Below are positions 7,336 to 14,462 of a stretch of 19,768 nt of DNA, piece by piece (position 1 is the first letter of the stretch; each line of letters starts with the position of its first letter). The stretch covers positions 1 through 19,768 of the forward strand of contig CAIOHJ010000364.1 of the NCBI GenBank assembly GCA_903858085.1, in the 5' to 3' direction. The notes beneath the pieces are model-generated. The model was not told where the DNA came from. It ran no database searches and worked only from the letters and a program-made list of their open reading frames with translations. A program made the translations under genes and the position numbers. Source of the stretch: an uncultured Chloroflexota bacterium (GTDB taxonomy: Bacteria > Chloroflexota > Anaerolineae > Caldilineales > Caldilineaceae).

Positions 7336-7367
7336 CGAGTCATAGGGTAGGCGAGTCATAGGGTAGG
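7336..7367 (+). repeat. Perfect 16-base tandem duplication
   Basis: CGAGTCATAGGGTAGG occurs at 7336-7351 and again, directly abutting, at 7352-7367 with no mismatch. It lies 60 bases after the rnpM stop codon, outside any gene. Confidence 0.85.
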
Positions 7368-7399
7368 ATGAGATGCCATCATGAGACGCAACACAACCA

Positions 7400-7429
7400 T
7401 GTCCTCAAGGACAGACAGCCATGGCTGTC
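7400..7429 (+). repeat. Hairpin abutting a perfect 16-base palindrome
   Basis: TGTCC-TCAA-GGACA (7400-7413) is a 5-bp hairpin with a four-base loop. It is followed directly by GACAGCCATGGCTGTC (7414-7429), a perfect palindrome of the kind bound by dimeric regulators or able to form a cruciform. No regulator gene lies beside it. Confidence 0.7.
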
Positions 7430-7476
7430 GATGAGATAGCCATGCTGGGTGGCAGCAGCCAGAGATTCTCGGTAAA

Positions 7477-7494
7477 GCAGAGGCGAGCAGAGGC
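7477..7494 (+). repeat. Gapped direct repeat GCAGAGGC
   Basis: GCAGAGGC at 7477-7484 and 7487-7494, two bases apart. Short enough to be chance; listed because it lies in the repeat-rich gap. Confidence 0.35.
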
Positions 7495-7702
7495 AGGAAA
7501 GCGTATGGGATTGACATAAAAATCGCTCCTTCCTCCCAATGGCTTGCTCACCTTCCTCCAGCTGAGAATCCCTGCCCCCACAGGCGTATCTCTTTGAGTC
7601 CTCAAAAAAGATGATGTTTCACCCACTGCAGGCTCGAACAGGGCTGATCTGGTGTGACGTTCCAAGCAAGACCCGCTTTGGGAAAGGGATGGAAGAGTTT
7701 GT

Positions 7703-8167
7703 ATGGCGATGAAAAGCAAAGCACCCAACAGAAGTGGTTCACAGGCAGCACAACGCGGCGAGCGCGGGCGCAATCCGCAAGGGGGCAACCGCCCTCAACA
7801 GCCACCCGCCAAAGCGCGCAGCCAGCCGCGCGGCGAAGAGAGCCCCGCAGCAGTCGCTGCTCCCCCCAAAGAAGTGGTCGTGACCGAGGCGATCACGGTG
7901 CGCGACCTCGCCACCCTCATGCAGCGCAGCCCCATCGATCTGATCAAAATCCTGATGCAGTATGGCATCATGGCGCCGATCACCCATACCATCGACCATG
8001 ACACCGCCGTGATTCTGGGCGAAGAGCTGGGCGTCGCTGTCCTCTGGCCCCCCAAAACTGCCGAAGAGCTCCAAGAGAGCGCCAGCACCGAGCCAGCCCC
8101 CCCCAACTCCCGCGCCAGCGCTCTTTTATTCAAGAACGCATGGCAGGCCAGTCTGCCCATCGCATGA
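7703..8167 (+). CDS. infB: Translation initiation factor IF-2, N-terminal part (frame-split gene)
   Basis: This frame encodes the N-terminal region of IF-2: a basic, disordered stretch rich in G, Q, R and P (about 1-60), then one IF2_N module (about residues 60-115: ITVRDLATLMQRSPIDLIKIL, QYGIMAPITHTIDHDTAVILGEELGV). IF-2 brings initiator tRNA to the 30S subunit. ATG 7703 follows GGAAGAG by five bases. After TEPAPP the frame enters a C8 tract and continues into about 20 unmatched residues before a TGA at 8165-8167. The GTPase body of IF-2 continues in the -1 frame, so this is half of one gene. A -1 shift on the C8 tract would give a 655-residue product, a normal size for a bacterial IF-2. Confidence 0.85.
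   Translation: MAMKSKAPNRSGSQAAQRGERGRNPQGGNRPQQPPAKARSQPRGEESPAAVAAPPKEVVVTEAITVRDLATLMQRSPIDLIKILMQYGIMAPITHTIDHDTAVILGEELGVAVLWPPKTAEELQESASTEPAPPNSRASALLFKNAWQASLPIA
8097..8104 (+). other. infB: C8 tract at the infB frame change (possible -1 frameshift site)
   Basis: The upstream frame reads GCC-CCC-CCC-AAC across this tract, so C-CCC-CCC forms a slippery heptamer. A -1 slip continues as QLPRQRSFIQERMAGQSA into the IF-2 GTPase frame. One missing C in the assembly (C9 instead of C8) would give the same fusion. Confidence 0.7.
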
Positions 8168-9669
8168 TGGAACGCCCCCCTGTCGTCGCCGTGCTGGGCC
8201 ATGTCGACCACGGCAAAACCACCCTGCTCGACCGCATCCGCCACACCAATGTGGCAGCTGGCGAGGCAGGCGGAATCACCCAGCGGACAGGCGCCTATCA
8301 GGTCACCGTGCAAGGCAAACGCATTTCGTTTCTCGACACCCCCGGCCACGAGGCCTTCACAGCCATGCGCGCTCGCGGCGCACAGGTCACAGATATCGTC
8401 GTGCTGGTGGTGGCTGCCGATGATGGCGTCATGCCCCAAACCAAAGAGGCGATCAGCCATGCCCGCGCCGCCAACGTGCCAATCATCGTCGCCATCAACA
8501 AGATCGACAAGGCCAATGCCAACCCCCAACGTGTGATGGAAGAGCTCGCCAAGGAAGGGCTGCAACCCGAAACCTGGGGGGGAGACACCATCATGGTCGA
8601 GCTGAGCGCCCTCACCAACCGCGGCATCGACGACCTGCTCGACAATATCCTGGTCCTTGCCGAAGTCGAACAGTACAAAGCCGACCCCAAGGGCGATTGT
8701 GTGGGCACCGTCATCGAGGGAGAACTCGACAAATTGCGCGGGGTGACCGCGACGCTGCTCGTCCAAAATGGCACCTTGCACCGGGGCGACACCCTCGTCG
8801 CGGGCAAGACCTGGGGACGCATCAAGGCCATGTTTGACTACGAGGGCAAACCAGTCAAAGAAGCAGGCCCAAGCACCCCCACCGTGGTGCTTGGGCTGCA
8901 GGAGGTTCCCACCGCCGGTGATGTCTTCGAAGTGGTCGAGAACGACCGAATGGCTCGCCAGATCACCGAAACACGCAAGCTGGCCAGTGCAGCGGTCGTC
9001 GTCGACGGCCGACGTTCGATGTCGCTCGAAGATTTCTTCAAGCGGTTCGAAGGGGGCGAAGCCAAGACCCTCAACCTCATCGTCCGCGCAGATATGCAGG
9101 GCACCCTGGAACCGATCGTCAAAAGCCTCAACGACCTCAGCAACGACGAGGTCGAACTCAAAATTCTGCAAGCCAGCATCGGCGATGTCTCCGAATCCGA
9201 TATCATGCTCGCCGAAGCCAGCGACGCCGTCGTCATCGGCTTCAGCGTCGGGGTCGACAAGTCCGCCCAGGTGCGCGCCGACAACTCGGGCGTCGAAATC
9301 CGCCGGTACGATATCATCTACAAGATGCTCGAAGACATCCAAGATGCCATGAAGGGCATGCTCGAACCGATCTACAAAGAAAATGTGGTCGGCCACGCGA
9401 CGGTTCTCCAGCTCTTCAAGCTGCGCAAAGGCTTTGTCGCAGGCTGCATGGTCAACGATGGGCTCGTCAAACGGGGCGCCCTCGCACGGGCCCTGCGCGG
9501 CAACGAGGTGATCGTCGCCGACGCCCGCGTCGAAACCCTGCGCCGTTTCACCGAAGATGTCGCCGAGGTGCGCCAGGGCTACGAATGCGGGATCAACCTC
9601 TCGCAGGGCGATGAATTGTTACATGAGGGCGACGTGATCGAATTGCGCGAGCGCGTGCGCGTGCGCTGA
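8140..9669 (+). CDS. infB: Translation initiation factor IF-2, GTPase and C-terminal domains (frame-split gene)
   Basis: This frame carries all of the catalytic body of IF-2. G1 is GHVDHGKT (residues 20-27), switch region GGITQRTGAYQV, G3 DTPGHEAF, G4 NKID and G5 SAL. After these come the domain II block GTVIEGELDKLRGVTATLLV, the domain III segment LIVRADMQGTLEPI and the C-terminal initiator-tRNA-binding domain, ending in DVIELRERVRVR. It overlaps the upstream frame by 28 bases from ATG 8140. A second in-frame ATG at 8164 overlaps the upstream stop as ATGA, an arrangement typical of translational coupling. Open reading continues upstream of 8140 through the C8 tract, which supports a single interrupted gene. 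No strong Shine-Dalgarno precedes 8140 (only AAGAA). It could be independently translated, as internal IF-2 starts are known in Escherichia coli, but that would yield IF-2 without its N-domain. Confidence 0.9.
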   Translation: MAGQSAHRMMERPPVVAVLGHVDHGKTTLLDRIRHTNVAAGEAGGITQRTGAYQVTVQGKRISFLDTPGHEAFTAMRARGAQVTDIVVLVVAADDGVMPQTKEAISHARAANVPIIVAINKIDKANANPQRVMEELAKEGLQPETWGGDTIMVELSALTNRGIDDLLDNILVLAEVEQYKADPKGDCVGTVIEGELDKLRGVTATLLVQNGTLHRGDTLVAGKTWGRIKAMFDYEGKPVKEAGPSTPTVVLGLQEVPTAGDVFEVVENDRMARQITETRKLASAAVVVDGRRSMSLEDFFKRFEGGEAKTLNLIVRADMQGTLEPIVKSLNDLSNDEVELKILQASIGDVSESDIMLAEASDAVVIGFSVGVDKSAQVRADNSGVEIRRYDIIYKMLEDIQDAMKGMLEPIYKENVVGHATVLQLFKLRKGFVAGCMVNDGLVKRGALARALRGNEVIVADARVETLRRFTEDVAEVRQGYECGINLSQGDELLHEGDVIELRERVRVR

Positions 9670-9683
9670 AAGATGGCACAGCG

Positions 9684-10052
9684 ATGTCCAGTGAAATCCG
9701 CCAACAACGGGTCGCCGGGCTCCTCTTCGAGGAGCTGAGCATCCTGCTCTCCGGGGAACTGCAAGATCCCAAGATCAGTCTGGTCAAGGTGACCGGCGTG
9801 CAGGTCAGCAAAGATCTGCGCAACGTCCGCATCTTTGTCAGCCACGAAGACGAGTCGGTCACACGCCGCGAGCTGCTCCAGGCTTTGCAAAGAGCGACCC
9901 CCTTCCTGCGCAGACAACTGGCAGAAAGGCTGGGGCTGCGCGCAGTCCCCGATCTGCTCTTTGCCTACGACGATCTACCCGAAAAAGCCGCACGCGTCGA
10001 CGATCTGCTGCGCCAGCTGGCCGCTGAACGCCAGCAAACCCAGATTCCGTAA
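9684..10052 (+). CDS. rbfA: Ribosome-binding factor A (RbfA)
   Basis: RbfA binds the 30S subunit near the 5' helix of 16S rRNA during late maturation. The 122-residue protein has the family N-terminus RQQRVAGLLFEELSILL, then DPKISLVKVTGVQVSKDLRNVRIFVS, the LLQALQRATPFLRRQLAERLGLR block and a PDLLFAYDD C-terminal strand. It starts 14 bases after infB, the standard order. It is the last gene of this unit; truB and the DHH-family gene that often follow are absent, and the next genes lie on the opposite strand. The Shine-Dalgarno (GAAAGATGG) is weak and rather distant, so coupling to infB is likely. Confidence 0.93.
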   Translation: MSSEIRQQRVAGLLFEELSILLSGELQDPKISLVKVTGVQVSKDLRNVRIFVSHEDESVTRRELLQALQRATPFLRRQLAERLGLRAVPDLLFAYDDLPEKAARVDDLLRQLAAERQQTQIP

Positions 10053-10059
10053 AGAGCCG

Positions 10060-10099
10060 CTGGCTCTGTCTACTTTCTCCCAAAGCTTGACAGAGCCAG
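10060..10099. terminator. Inverted repeat between convergent rbfA and lipoprotein gene; possible two-way terminator
   Basis: CTGGCTCTGTC (10060-10070) and GACAGAGCCAG (10089-10099) form a perfect 11-bp stem around an 18-base loop. A smaller alternative hairpin GAGCC-GCT-GGCTC overlaps its left arm. It starts eight bases after the rbfA stop and ends 24 bases from the stop of the convergent gene. Neither side has a clean T-run, so the terminator call rests on position and stem strength. Confidence 0.55.
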
Positions 10100-10122
10100 T
10101 TCCTCTCGCCGTGCAGAAGCGC

Positions 10123-11202
10123 TCAGCCCTGGTCGAACTCTATCCAGACCTCTCCTTGCCCTTCAGGCACGCTCAAGGTAAAGTTCTGGCTGTCTCGCTC
10201 TCCATTCCCATCCAACACCCAGAGAAGATAGTTCCCCGCAACCTGGTTGCCCGGAAGCTCCCCCAGGCCAATTTTGTATTCGTAGTTGTATTTGCCCAAC
10301 GTCCCCTGCTGGTCCACCAGAATGCTGCGCACGCCGTCAGAGACCGCTAATTTTTGCCCGTCCTTTTCCAGCCAGACAAAATAACTGCCCTGCGGCTGGC
10401 CGCCGTCGATCCCGCTGTGGATAAAATGGAGCTGTAGCTTGAGCTCGGTGCCCCCATTTGGCGCAAACTTGGGGCCGCCACGCAGCTTGAATTTGCAGCC
10501 ATCCCCCCCAATCCCTGCGCAAGGGTCGGCTGCCGGCGGCGGCTGGGGCGTCGGTTCTGCGGTCGGAGGGAGTGGCGTTGGAGGGGGCGCCTGGGCCACA
10601 GGCGCCGGAAGAGGAGGCAGTTCGGCTATCACAGGAACCGCACGGTCGTTCTCACGACGGGCCAGTTCGCCAAAAATCCACACCTCCTTGCCGTTGACAC
10701 AACAGATCTGCCACCAACTGCGCTCCGCGTTGCTGCCCAGAATGGTAAATTCCTGCCCCTGGCTGACCAGACCCGCCAGACCGTACTGGGTCCCAGGCCC
10801 CAGTCGCGTGTTGACGTCGTTTTGCTGAACAGTCAACTTGGGAGCCGATTCCGTTGCTGTCGCTTCTGCCGGGGCCGCTTCTGCCGGGGCTGGCTCTGCC
10901 GCCACCGCTGCCTGCTCTGGAGCCACCAGGACTTCGATCACCTGGGTCGGCGGCACTTCGGCCGCCGCAGTCGCCGCTGGCGCAGCCACCTCCGCAGTCG
11001 GTGTAAAGGTCGGAAGCAAAGGACGCGAAGCCGTCGGCGCTGCCTCCGCCGGGCTCTCCCCCGCAAAAAAGCCGCAGCCACCGATCGAAGCTGCCGCCCA
11101 TCCAATCGCCAATCCCAGGGTCATCTGCCCCAAGAGCTTGCTGAGCACGATCCCTCTGCGCTTCTGCGCCGACGAAGCCCCTTGCGTCCCGAAAACCTTC
11201 AT
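10123..11202 (-). CDS. Lipoprotein with bacterial SH3-like domain and proline-rich linkers
   Basis: A 359-residue secreted lipoprotein. A basic N-terminus (QKRRG) and hydrophobic segment end in the lipobox IGGC with Cys43. A low-complexity Thr/Ala/Pro-rich region follows (about 45-120). Then comes a bacterial SH3 domain (about 122-185: NTRLGPGTQYGLAGLVSQGQEF and WWQICCVNGKEVWIFGEL), a family that often binds cell-wall material. A second proline-rich linker (about 193-225) leads to a C-terminal domain of about 130 residues, rich in beta-type strands (GSYFVWLEKDGQKLAVSDGV, GNYLLWVLDG), that I do not recognise. The start overlaps the xseA stop as ATGA and has GAGAGGGAA upstream, so the two are translationally coupled. 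Such SH3/Pro-rich lipoproteins are common in Chloroflexota, but a specific role cannot be given. Confidence 0.82.
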   Translation of the reverse strand: MKVFGTQGASSAQKRRGIVLSKLLGQMTLGLAIGWAAASIGGCGFFAGESPAEAAPTASRPLLPTFTPTAEVAAPAATAAAEVPPTQVIEVLVAPEQAAVAAEPAPAEAAPAEATATESAPKLTVQQNDVNTRLGPGTQYGLAGLVSQGQEFTILGSNAERSWWQICCVNGKEVWIFGELARRENDRAVPVIAELPPLPAPVAQAPPPTPLPPTAEPTPQPPPAADPCAGIGGDGCKFKLRGGPKFAPNGGTELKLQLHFIHSGIDGGQPQGSYFVWLEKDGQKLAVSDGVRSILVDQQGTLGKYNYEYKIGLGELPGNQVAGNYLLWVLDGNGERDSQNFTLSVPEGQGEVWIEFDQG

Positions 11203-12446
11203 TCTTGTTCCCTCTCTAGGATTCCAAGCGCTGCGGGCAGAGCAGCCGCTGGCTGAAGCACTGCCACCCCATAGCTGCCACCTGCCGACCGCACAGTCAG
11301 CTTTTCCCCTGCCGTCACCTCCGCCGGGGCAGTCACCACCCCCCCCCCAGCGTTCTGCACGATACTGTAGCCCCGCCCCAGCACCCGCAACGGGCTGAGC
11401 GCCTCCAGACGCCGCAGCACAGCCAGCCGCTGCTCGCCTCGCTGAAGCAGGGCTTGACGGGCCATCCGGTGAAGCTGCCGCTCTCGCTCATCCAATAGCT
11501 GGCGCAGCTGGTCCAGCCGACGCTGGGGGTGAAGCCGCTGCAGACGAACCGAATACCGCACCAGCCCCCGCCGTTCCTGCTCGACCCGCTGGCGAATTCG
11601 CTGCTGCTGCTGCTGTAGACGCGCCCCCAAAAGCTCCTGCCTGGCCACAGCGCCACGCACCGCCGCCTCCGCTGCTGCTGTCGGTGTCGGTGCACGCAGA
11701 TCCGCGACAAAATCGACGACCGTAAAGTCGGTCTCGTGCCCGACCCCACTCACGACCGGGATCGGGCTCTGCGCCACCGCCATCGCCACCTGCTCGTCGT
11801 TGAACGGCCACAGATCCTCGATGCTTCCGCCCCCCCGGGCCAAAATCAGGGTGTCGATCGGCGTCCCCCCACTGCTGTATCGGTGGGCCGCAGCCAGCGC
11901 CGCCACAATGCCAGAGGCAGCTTCTGGCCCCTGCACCAGCGTGGGAAAGAGCACCACCTCCACCAGCGGCCAGCGCGTCGCCAACGTGCGCAACAGGTCG
12001 CGCAGCGCAGCCCCATCCGGGCTGGTTACAATCCCAATACAAGCCGGTGTCGCTGGCAAAGGACGCTTGCGGCCAGCCTCGAACAACCCGGCCAGCCGCA
12101 GTTTTTCTTTCAACGCTTCCAGCTGGACATACAACTGGCCTCGACCTGCCGGCTGAAGCCGGTTGACATAGAGCTGATAGGCTCCATTCTCAGGATAAAC
12201 CCCCACATAGCCGTGCGCGACCACCTGGTCCCCCTCACGCGGCAGCCAGCGCTGCATCCCTGCGCTGCTCTTCCACATCACAGCGTTGATGGCAGCCCCA
12301 CCATCCTTGAGCCGGAAATAGCTGTGGCCGCTGGAAGCCCGTTTCCAGTTGGACACTTCACCCACCACCTCCACATCCCGCAGCAGGTTGTCTGCCTCAA
12401 ACAGCTGCACAAGGTGGGCAGTCAATTTTGAAACTGTGATCGCCAT
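11199..12446 (-). CDS. xseA: Exodeoxyribonuclease VII large subunit
   Basis: XseA is the catalytic large subunit of exonuclease VII, which digests single-stranded DNA to short oligonucleotides together with XseB. The 415-residue protein has the N-terminal OB-fold (about 1-100, VVGEVSNWKRASSGHSYFRL), the catalytic blocks GIVTSPDGAALRDLL (138-152), LARGGGSIEDLWPFNDE (202-218) and SGVGHETDFTVVDFVADLRAPTPTAAAE (233-260). A long Q/R/L-rich coiled-coil region and the C-terminal LSPLRVLGRGYSIVQ block follow. ATG 12446 is chosen because MAITVSKLTAHLVQLFEAD is the family start and AGGAG lies nine bases upstream; longer readings add 66 unmatched residues. No xseB follows; the coupled neighbour is a lipoprotein. 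A C10 tract (11339-11348) lies in frame near the 3' end. Confidence 0.93.
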   Translation of the reverse strand: MAITVSKLTAHLVQLFEADNLLRDVEVVGEVSNWKRASSGHSYFRLKDGGAAINAVMWKSSAGMQRWLPREGDQVVAHGYVGVYPENGAYQLYVNRLQPAGRGQLYVQLEALKEKLRLAGLFEAGRKRPLPATPACIGIVTSPDGAALRDLLRTLATRWPLVEVVLFPTLVQGPEAASGIVAALAAAHRYSSGGTPIDTLILARGGGSIEDLWPFNDEQVAMAVAQSPIPVVSGVGHETDFTVVDFVADLRAPTPTAAAEAAVRGAVARQELLGARLQQQQQRIRQRVEQERRGLVRYSVRLQRLHPQRRLDQLRQLLDERERQLHRMARQALLQRGEQRLAVLRRLEALSPLRVLGRGYSIVQNAGGGVVTAPAEVTAGEKLTVRSAGGSYGVAVLQPAAALPAALGILEREQE

Positions 12447-12486
12447 CCCAATCTCTCCTCGGCCTCGCCAAACCCCTCTCTCCTCC

Positions 12487-12495
12487 ATTTTACCA
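12487..12495 (-). promoter_or_regulatory. Candidate extended -10 promoter for xseA
   Basis: On the minus strand TGG-TAAAAT (TAAAAT is the complement of 12487-12492) forms an extended -10 about 40 bases before the xseA start. No good -35 is visible. The same pattern precedes the cytochrome c peroxidase gene. Confidence 0.38.
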
Positions 12496-12600
12496 CACTT
12501 CGCCGGTCGCCCCTTTGAGTCCTTCTCCTGCAAACTGCAGTACAATTCAAAAAAGTCAGACCCAACACTCTCTCTGGAAATCTGCAAGGAGAAGCGTGCC

Positions 12601-13386
12601 ATGACCGACCAGCCGGACGCACCGACACATTCTGTCAAGACCACTGTCGCCCATCAATTCGATGCAGTGGCCGATCGCTACCGCACCAGCGCCGTACACG
12701 CGCGCGGCAGCGATCTGGCAGAGTTGGTGCGCGCCGCCGCGCTGCAAGGCCACGAACGGATCCTGGATGCCGGCTGTGGTGCCGGCCACGCCGCGGTAGC
12801 CCTGGCCCCCCACGCCGCCCAGGTGATCGCCGTCGACCTCTCCTCTGCCATGCTCGCACAGGCTCGACAGCTGGCCCATGCGCGCGGGGTTCACAATGTG
12901 TGCTGCGAACCGGCCGATGTCGAAGCGCTGGCGTTCCCGGACGCCAGCTTTGACCTCGTTGTCTCGCGCTACAGCGCCCATCACTGGCCCCACCCCCTCC
13001 AGGCAGCAGAGGAATTTCGGCGCGTGCTGCGGCCAGGCGGACGCCTGCTGCTGGCCGACATTGTCTCCTGGGAGACGTTTGTCGTCGACAGCTACCTGCA
13101 GGCTGTCGAGATCCTGCGTGACCCGTCGCACGTACGCGACCACACAACCTCCCAGTGGCTGGCGCTGCTGGCAGCCGCAGGCTTCCGTCCCCAAATCCGC
13201 TACCGCTGGCCACTGCGCCTGCACTTCGACGATTGGATCGAACGCATGGCAACCCCTGCCCCGGCGGCAGCCATGGCCCGCCAGCTTCTGCTCCAGGCAC
13301 CCGCCGAAGTGCGTTCTGCTTTGTGCGTCGAATCGGATGGGTCGTTCACCCTGCAAGGATGCCTGTTGGAAGGGCACACACCATGA
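12601..13386 (+). CDS. Class I SAM-dependent methyltransferase (UbiE/type 11-like)
   Basis: A 261-residue cytosolic methyltransferase. Motif I ILDAGCGAGHAAVAL (residues 54-68) binds S-adenosylmethionine, followed by the acidic loop VIAVDLSSAML (75-85), the ADVEALAFPDASFDLVVSRYSAHHW segment (105-129) and LRPGGRLLLADI (143-154). The C-terminal part (about 160-261) is a variable substrate-binding region. ATG 12601 follows AGGAG by about ten bases. A weak promoter-like TACAAT lies at 12541-12546. Its TGA stop overlaps the azlC start as ATGA, so it is coupled to the transporter genes. The substrate (small molecule, quinone or peptide) cannot be predicted. Confidence 0.88.
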   Translation: MTDQPDAPTHSVKTTVAHQFDAVADRYRTSAVHARGSDLAELVRAAALQGHERILDAGCGAGHAAVALAPHAAQVIAVDLSSAMLAQARQLAHARGVHNVCCEPADVEALAFPDASFDLVVSRYSAHHWPHPLQAAEEFRRVLRPGGRLLLADIVSWETFVVDSYLQAVEILRDPSHVRDHTTSQWLALLAAAGFRPQIRYRWPLRLHFDDWIERMATPAPAAAMARQLLLQAPAEVRSALCVESDGSFTLQGCLLEGHTP

Positions 13387-14087
13387 GACGCCAAGAGTTC
13401 TGGGCAGGAATCCGTGCGACCTTCCCGCTGCTCGTCGGCACCACACCCTTTGGGCTCATCTTTGGCGCCTTGGCCGTCAACAGTGGGTTGAGCGCAAGCG
13501 CTGCAGCCGCCATGTCCGCTTTTGTCTTTGCCGGTTCTTCACAATTCATCGCAGCCAAGCTGTTCGGCAGCGACGCCAGTCTGTGGATCATCGTGCTGAC
13601 CACCCTGGTCGTCAATCTGCGCCACAGCCTTTACAGCGCGACCCTGGCCCCCCACATGAAACACCTGCCGCAACGCTGGCTGGTGCCGCTGGGCTTCTGG
13701 CTGACCGACGAAAGTTTTCTCGTTGTCGACAAGCGCTACCGCAGCGACGACCGCTCCCCCTTCAAACACTGGTTCTTCCTGGGCTCGGCCACAGCGATGT
13801 ACGCCAACTGGCAGCTTTGGACCTGGGTCGGAATCCTGGCGGGCCAGCGGCTGCCCAACCCGGCCAGCTGGGGATTGGATTTCGCCCTCGTCGTCACGTT
13901 TATCGGCATGCTCGTCCCTGACCTGCGCAGCCGGCCCTTCGCTGCCAGCGCCCTCAGCGCAGCGCTCACCGCCCTCCTGCTTGCAGGACTTCCCAATCGG
14001 CTGGGGCTGATGGTCGCCACCTTGACCGGTGTCGCGACCGGCATGTTGGTGGAGAAGAGGCTGCAGCCCCCCAAGGAGTTGCGATGA
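13383..14087 (+). CDS. azlC: AzlC-family branched-chain amino acid exporter, large subunit
   Basis: AzlC with AzlD exports branched-chain amino acids and analogues across the cytoplasmic membrane. The 234-residue protein shows the family start RRQEFWAGIRATFPLLVGTTPFGLIFG, then SAFVFAGSSQFIAAKL, VVNLRHSLYSATLAPHMK and GFWLTDESF, with repeated hydrophobic segments consistent with several transmembrane helices. ATG 13383 overlaps the methyltransferase stop; longer frames running upstream lie inside the methyltransferase gene. The gene ends in an ATGA overlap with azlD, supporting a 1:1 complex. Confidence 0.92.
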   Translation: MRRQEFWAGIRATFPLLVGTTPFGLIFGALAVNSGLSASAAAAMSAFVFAGSSQFIAAKLFGSDASLWIIVLTTLVVNLRHSLYSATLAPHMKHLPQRWLVPLGFWLTDESFLVVDKRYRSDDRSPFKHWFFLGSATAMYANWQLWTWVGILAGQRLPNPASWGLDFALVVTFIGMLVPDLRSRPFAASALSAALTALLLAGLPNRLGLMVATLTGVATGMLVEKRLQPPKELR

Positions 14088-14404
14088 CCTTCCAAGAACT
14101 GCTGCTCGTCTGCGGCATGGCTGCCGTGACCTTTCTCGTGCGTTGGCCAGTGCTGACCTTGGTCAGCCGGATTCCCTTGCCCCCGATCGTGCTGGACGGG
14201 ATGAAATTTATCCCCTCAGCGGTGCTGGCTGCCATCCTCGCGCCCGCTATGTTCCTCCCCGACGGGACACTCGACCTGCACCCCACCAATGCCTACTGGG
14301 TGGCCGGGCTGGCCTCTGCGTTGATTAACTGGTACAGCCGCAACCTGCTCACAACGATTGTAGCTGGCATGGCCTTCTTTCTGATCTGGCGCTGGCTCTG
14401 GTAA
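14084..14404 (+). CDS. azlD: AzlD-family branched-chain amino acid exporter, small subunit
   Basis: A 106-residue membrane protein, the small partner of AzlC. It begins TFQELLLVCGMAAVTFLVRWPVL and continues through PPIVLDGMKFIPSAVLAAILAPAMF and a C-terminal hydrophobic pair (NAYWVAGLASALINWYSRN, LLTTIVAGMAFFLIWRWLW). These match the family's charged GM..VTFL.R start and the LK.vP.avl.Ail.P block. The start codon overlaps the azlC stop (ATGA). Length is typical of the family. Confidence 0.9.
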   Translation: MTFQELLLVCGMAAVTFLVRWPVLTLVSRIPLPPIVLDGMKFIPSAVLAAILAPAMFLPDGTLDLHPTNAYWVAGLASALINWYSRNLLTTIVAGMAFFLIWRWLW

Positions 14405-14462
14405 ACTGACCCAGTAATTCTGGAATGGCTTCGCCAGCTTTCTTGGGGGGGAAAAGACCTGC

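Larger units (their letters stand above)
7276..7702 (+). other. 427-base non-coding, structured gap between rnpM and infB
   Basis: No open frame here resembles a protein and no tRNA was recognised. It carries a dense series of small repeats and potential hairpins, listed separately: two abutting hairpins (7299-7326), a 16-base tandem duplication (7336-7367), a hairpin (7400-7413) abutting a 16-base palindrome (7414-7429), and a gapped 8-base direct repeat (7477-7494). It also has a short inverted repeat (TTTGAG-TC-CTCAAA, 7593-7606). TTGACA occurs at 7511-7516, but the base run 17-18 positions on is a poor -10. It may be the infB leader, a small RNA or a decayed gene such as ylxQ. Confidence 0.5.

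Noticed and set aside
7511..7540. TTGACA as a possible infB promoter
   Set aside because: The -35 is perfect, but the bases 17-18 positions downstream (TCCCAA or CCCAAT) are a poor -10, so it is not listed as a promoter.
7405..7805. Minus-strand open frames in the rnpM-infB gap (7405-7788 and 7602-7805)
   Set aside because: Composition is not protein-like, no ribosome binding site was seen and they run into the infB start; the region looks like structured non-coding DNA.
7795..9396. 533-codon minus-strand frame opposite infB
   Set aside because: Asp/Gly/Val/His-rich antisense shadow of the IF-2 frame with no family match.
12515..12546. TTGAGT and TACAAT upstream of the methyltransferase as a promoter
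   Set aside because: The spacer is 20 bases, too long for a standard sigma70 promoter; only the -10 is mentioned as weak.
12556..13446. 296-codon minus-strand frame opposite the methyltransferase
   Set aside because: No motif, and the plus strand has clear SAM-binding motifs and a ribosome binding site.
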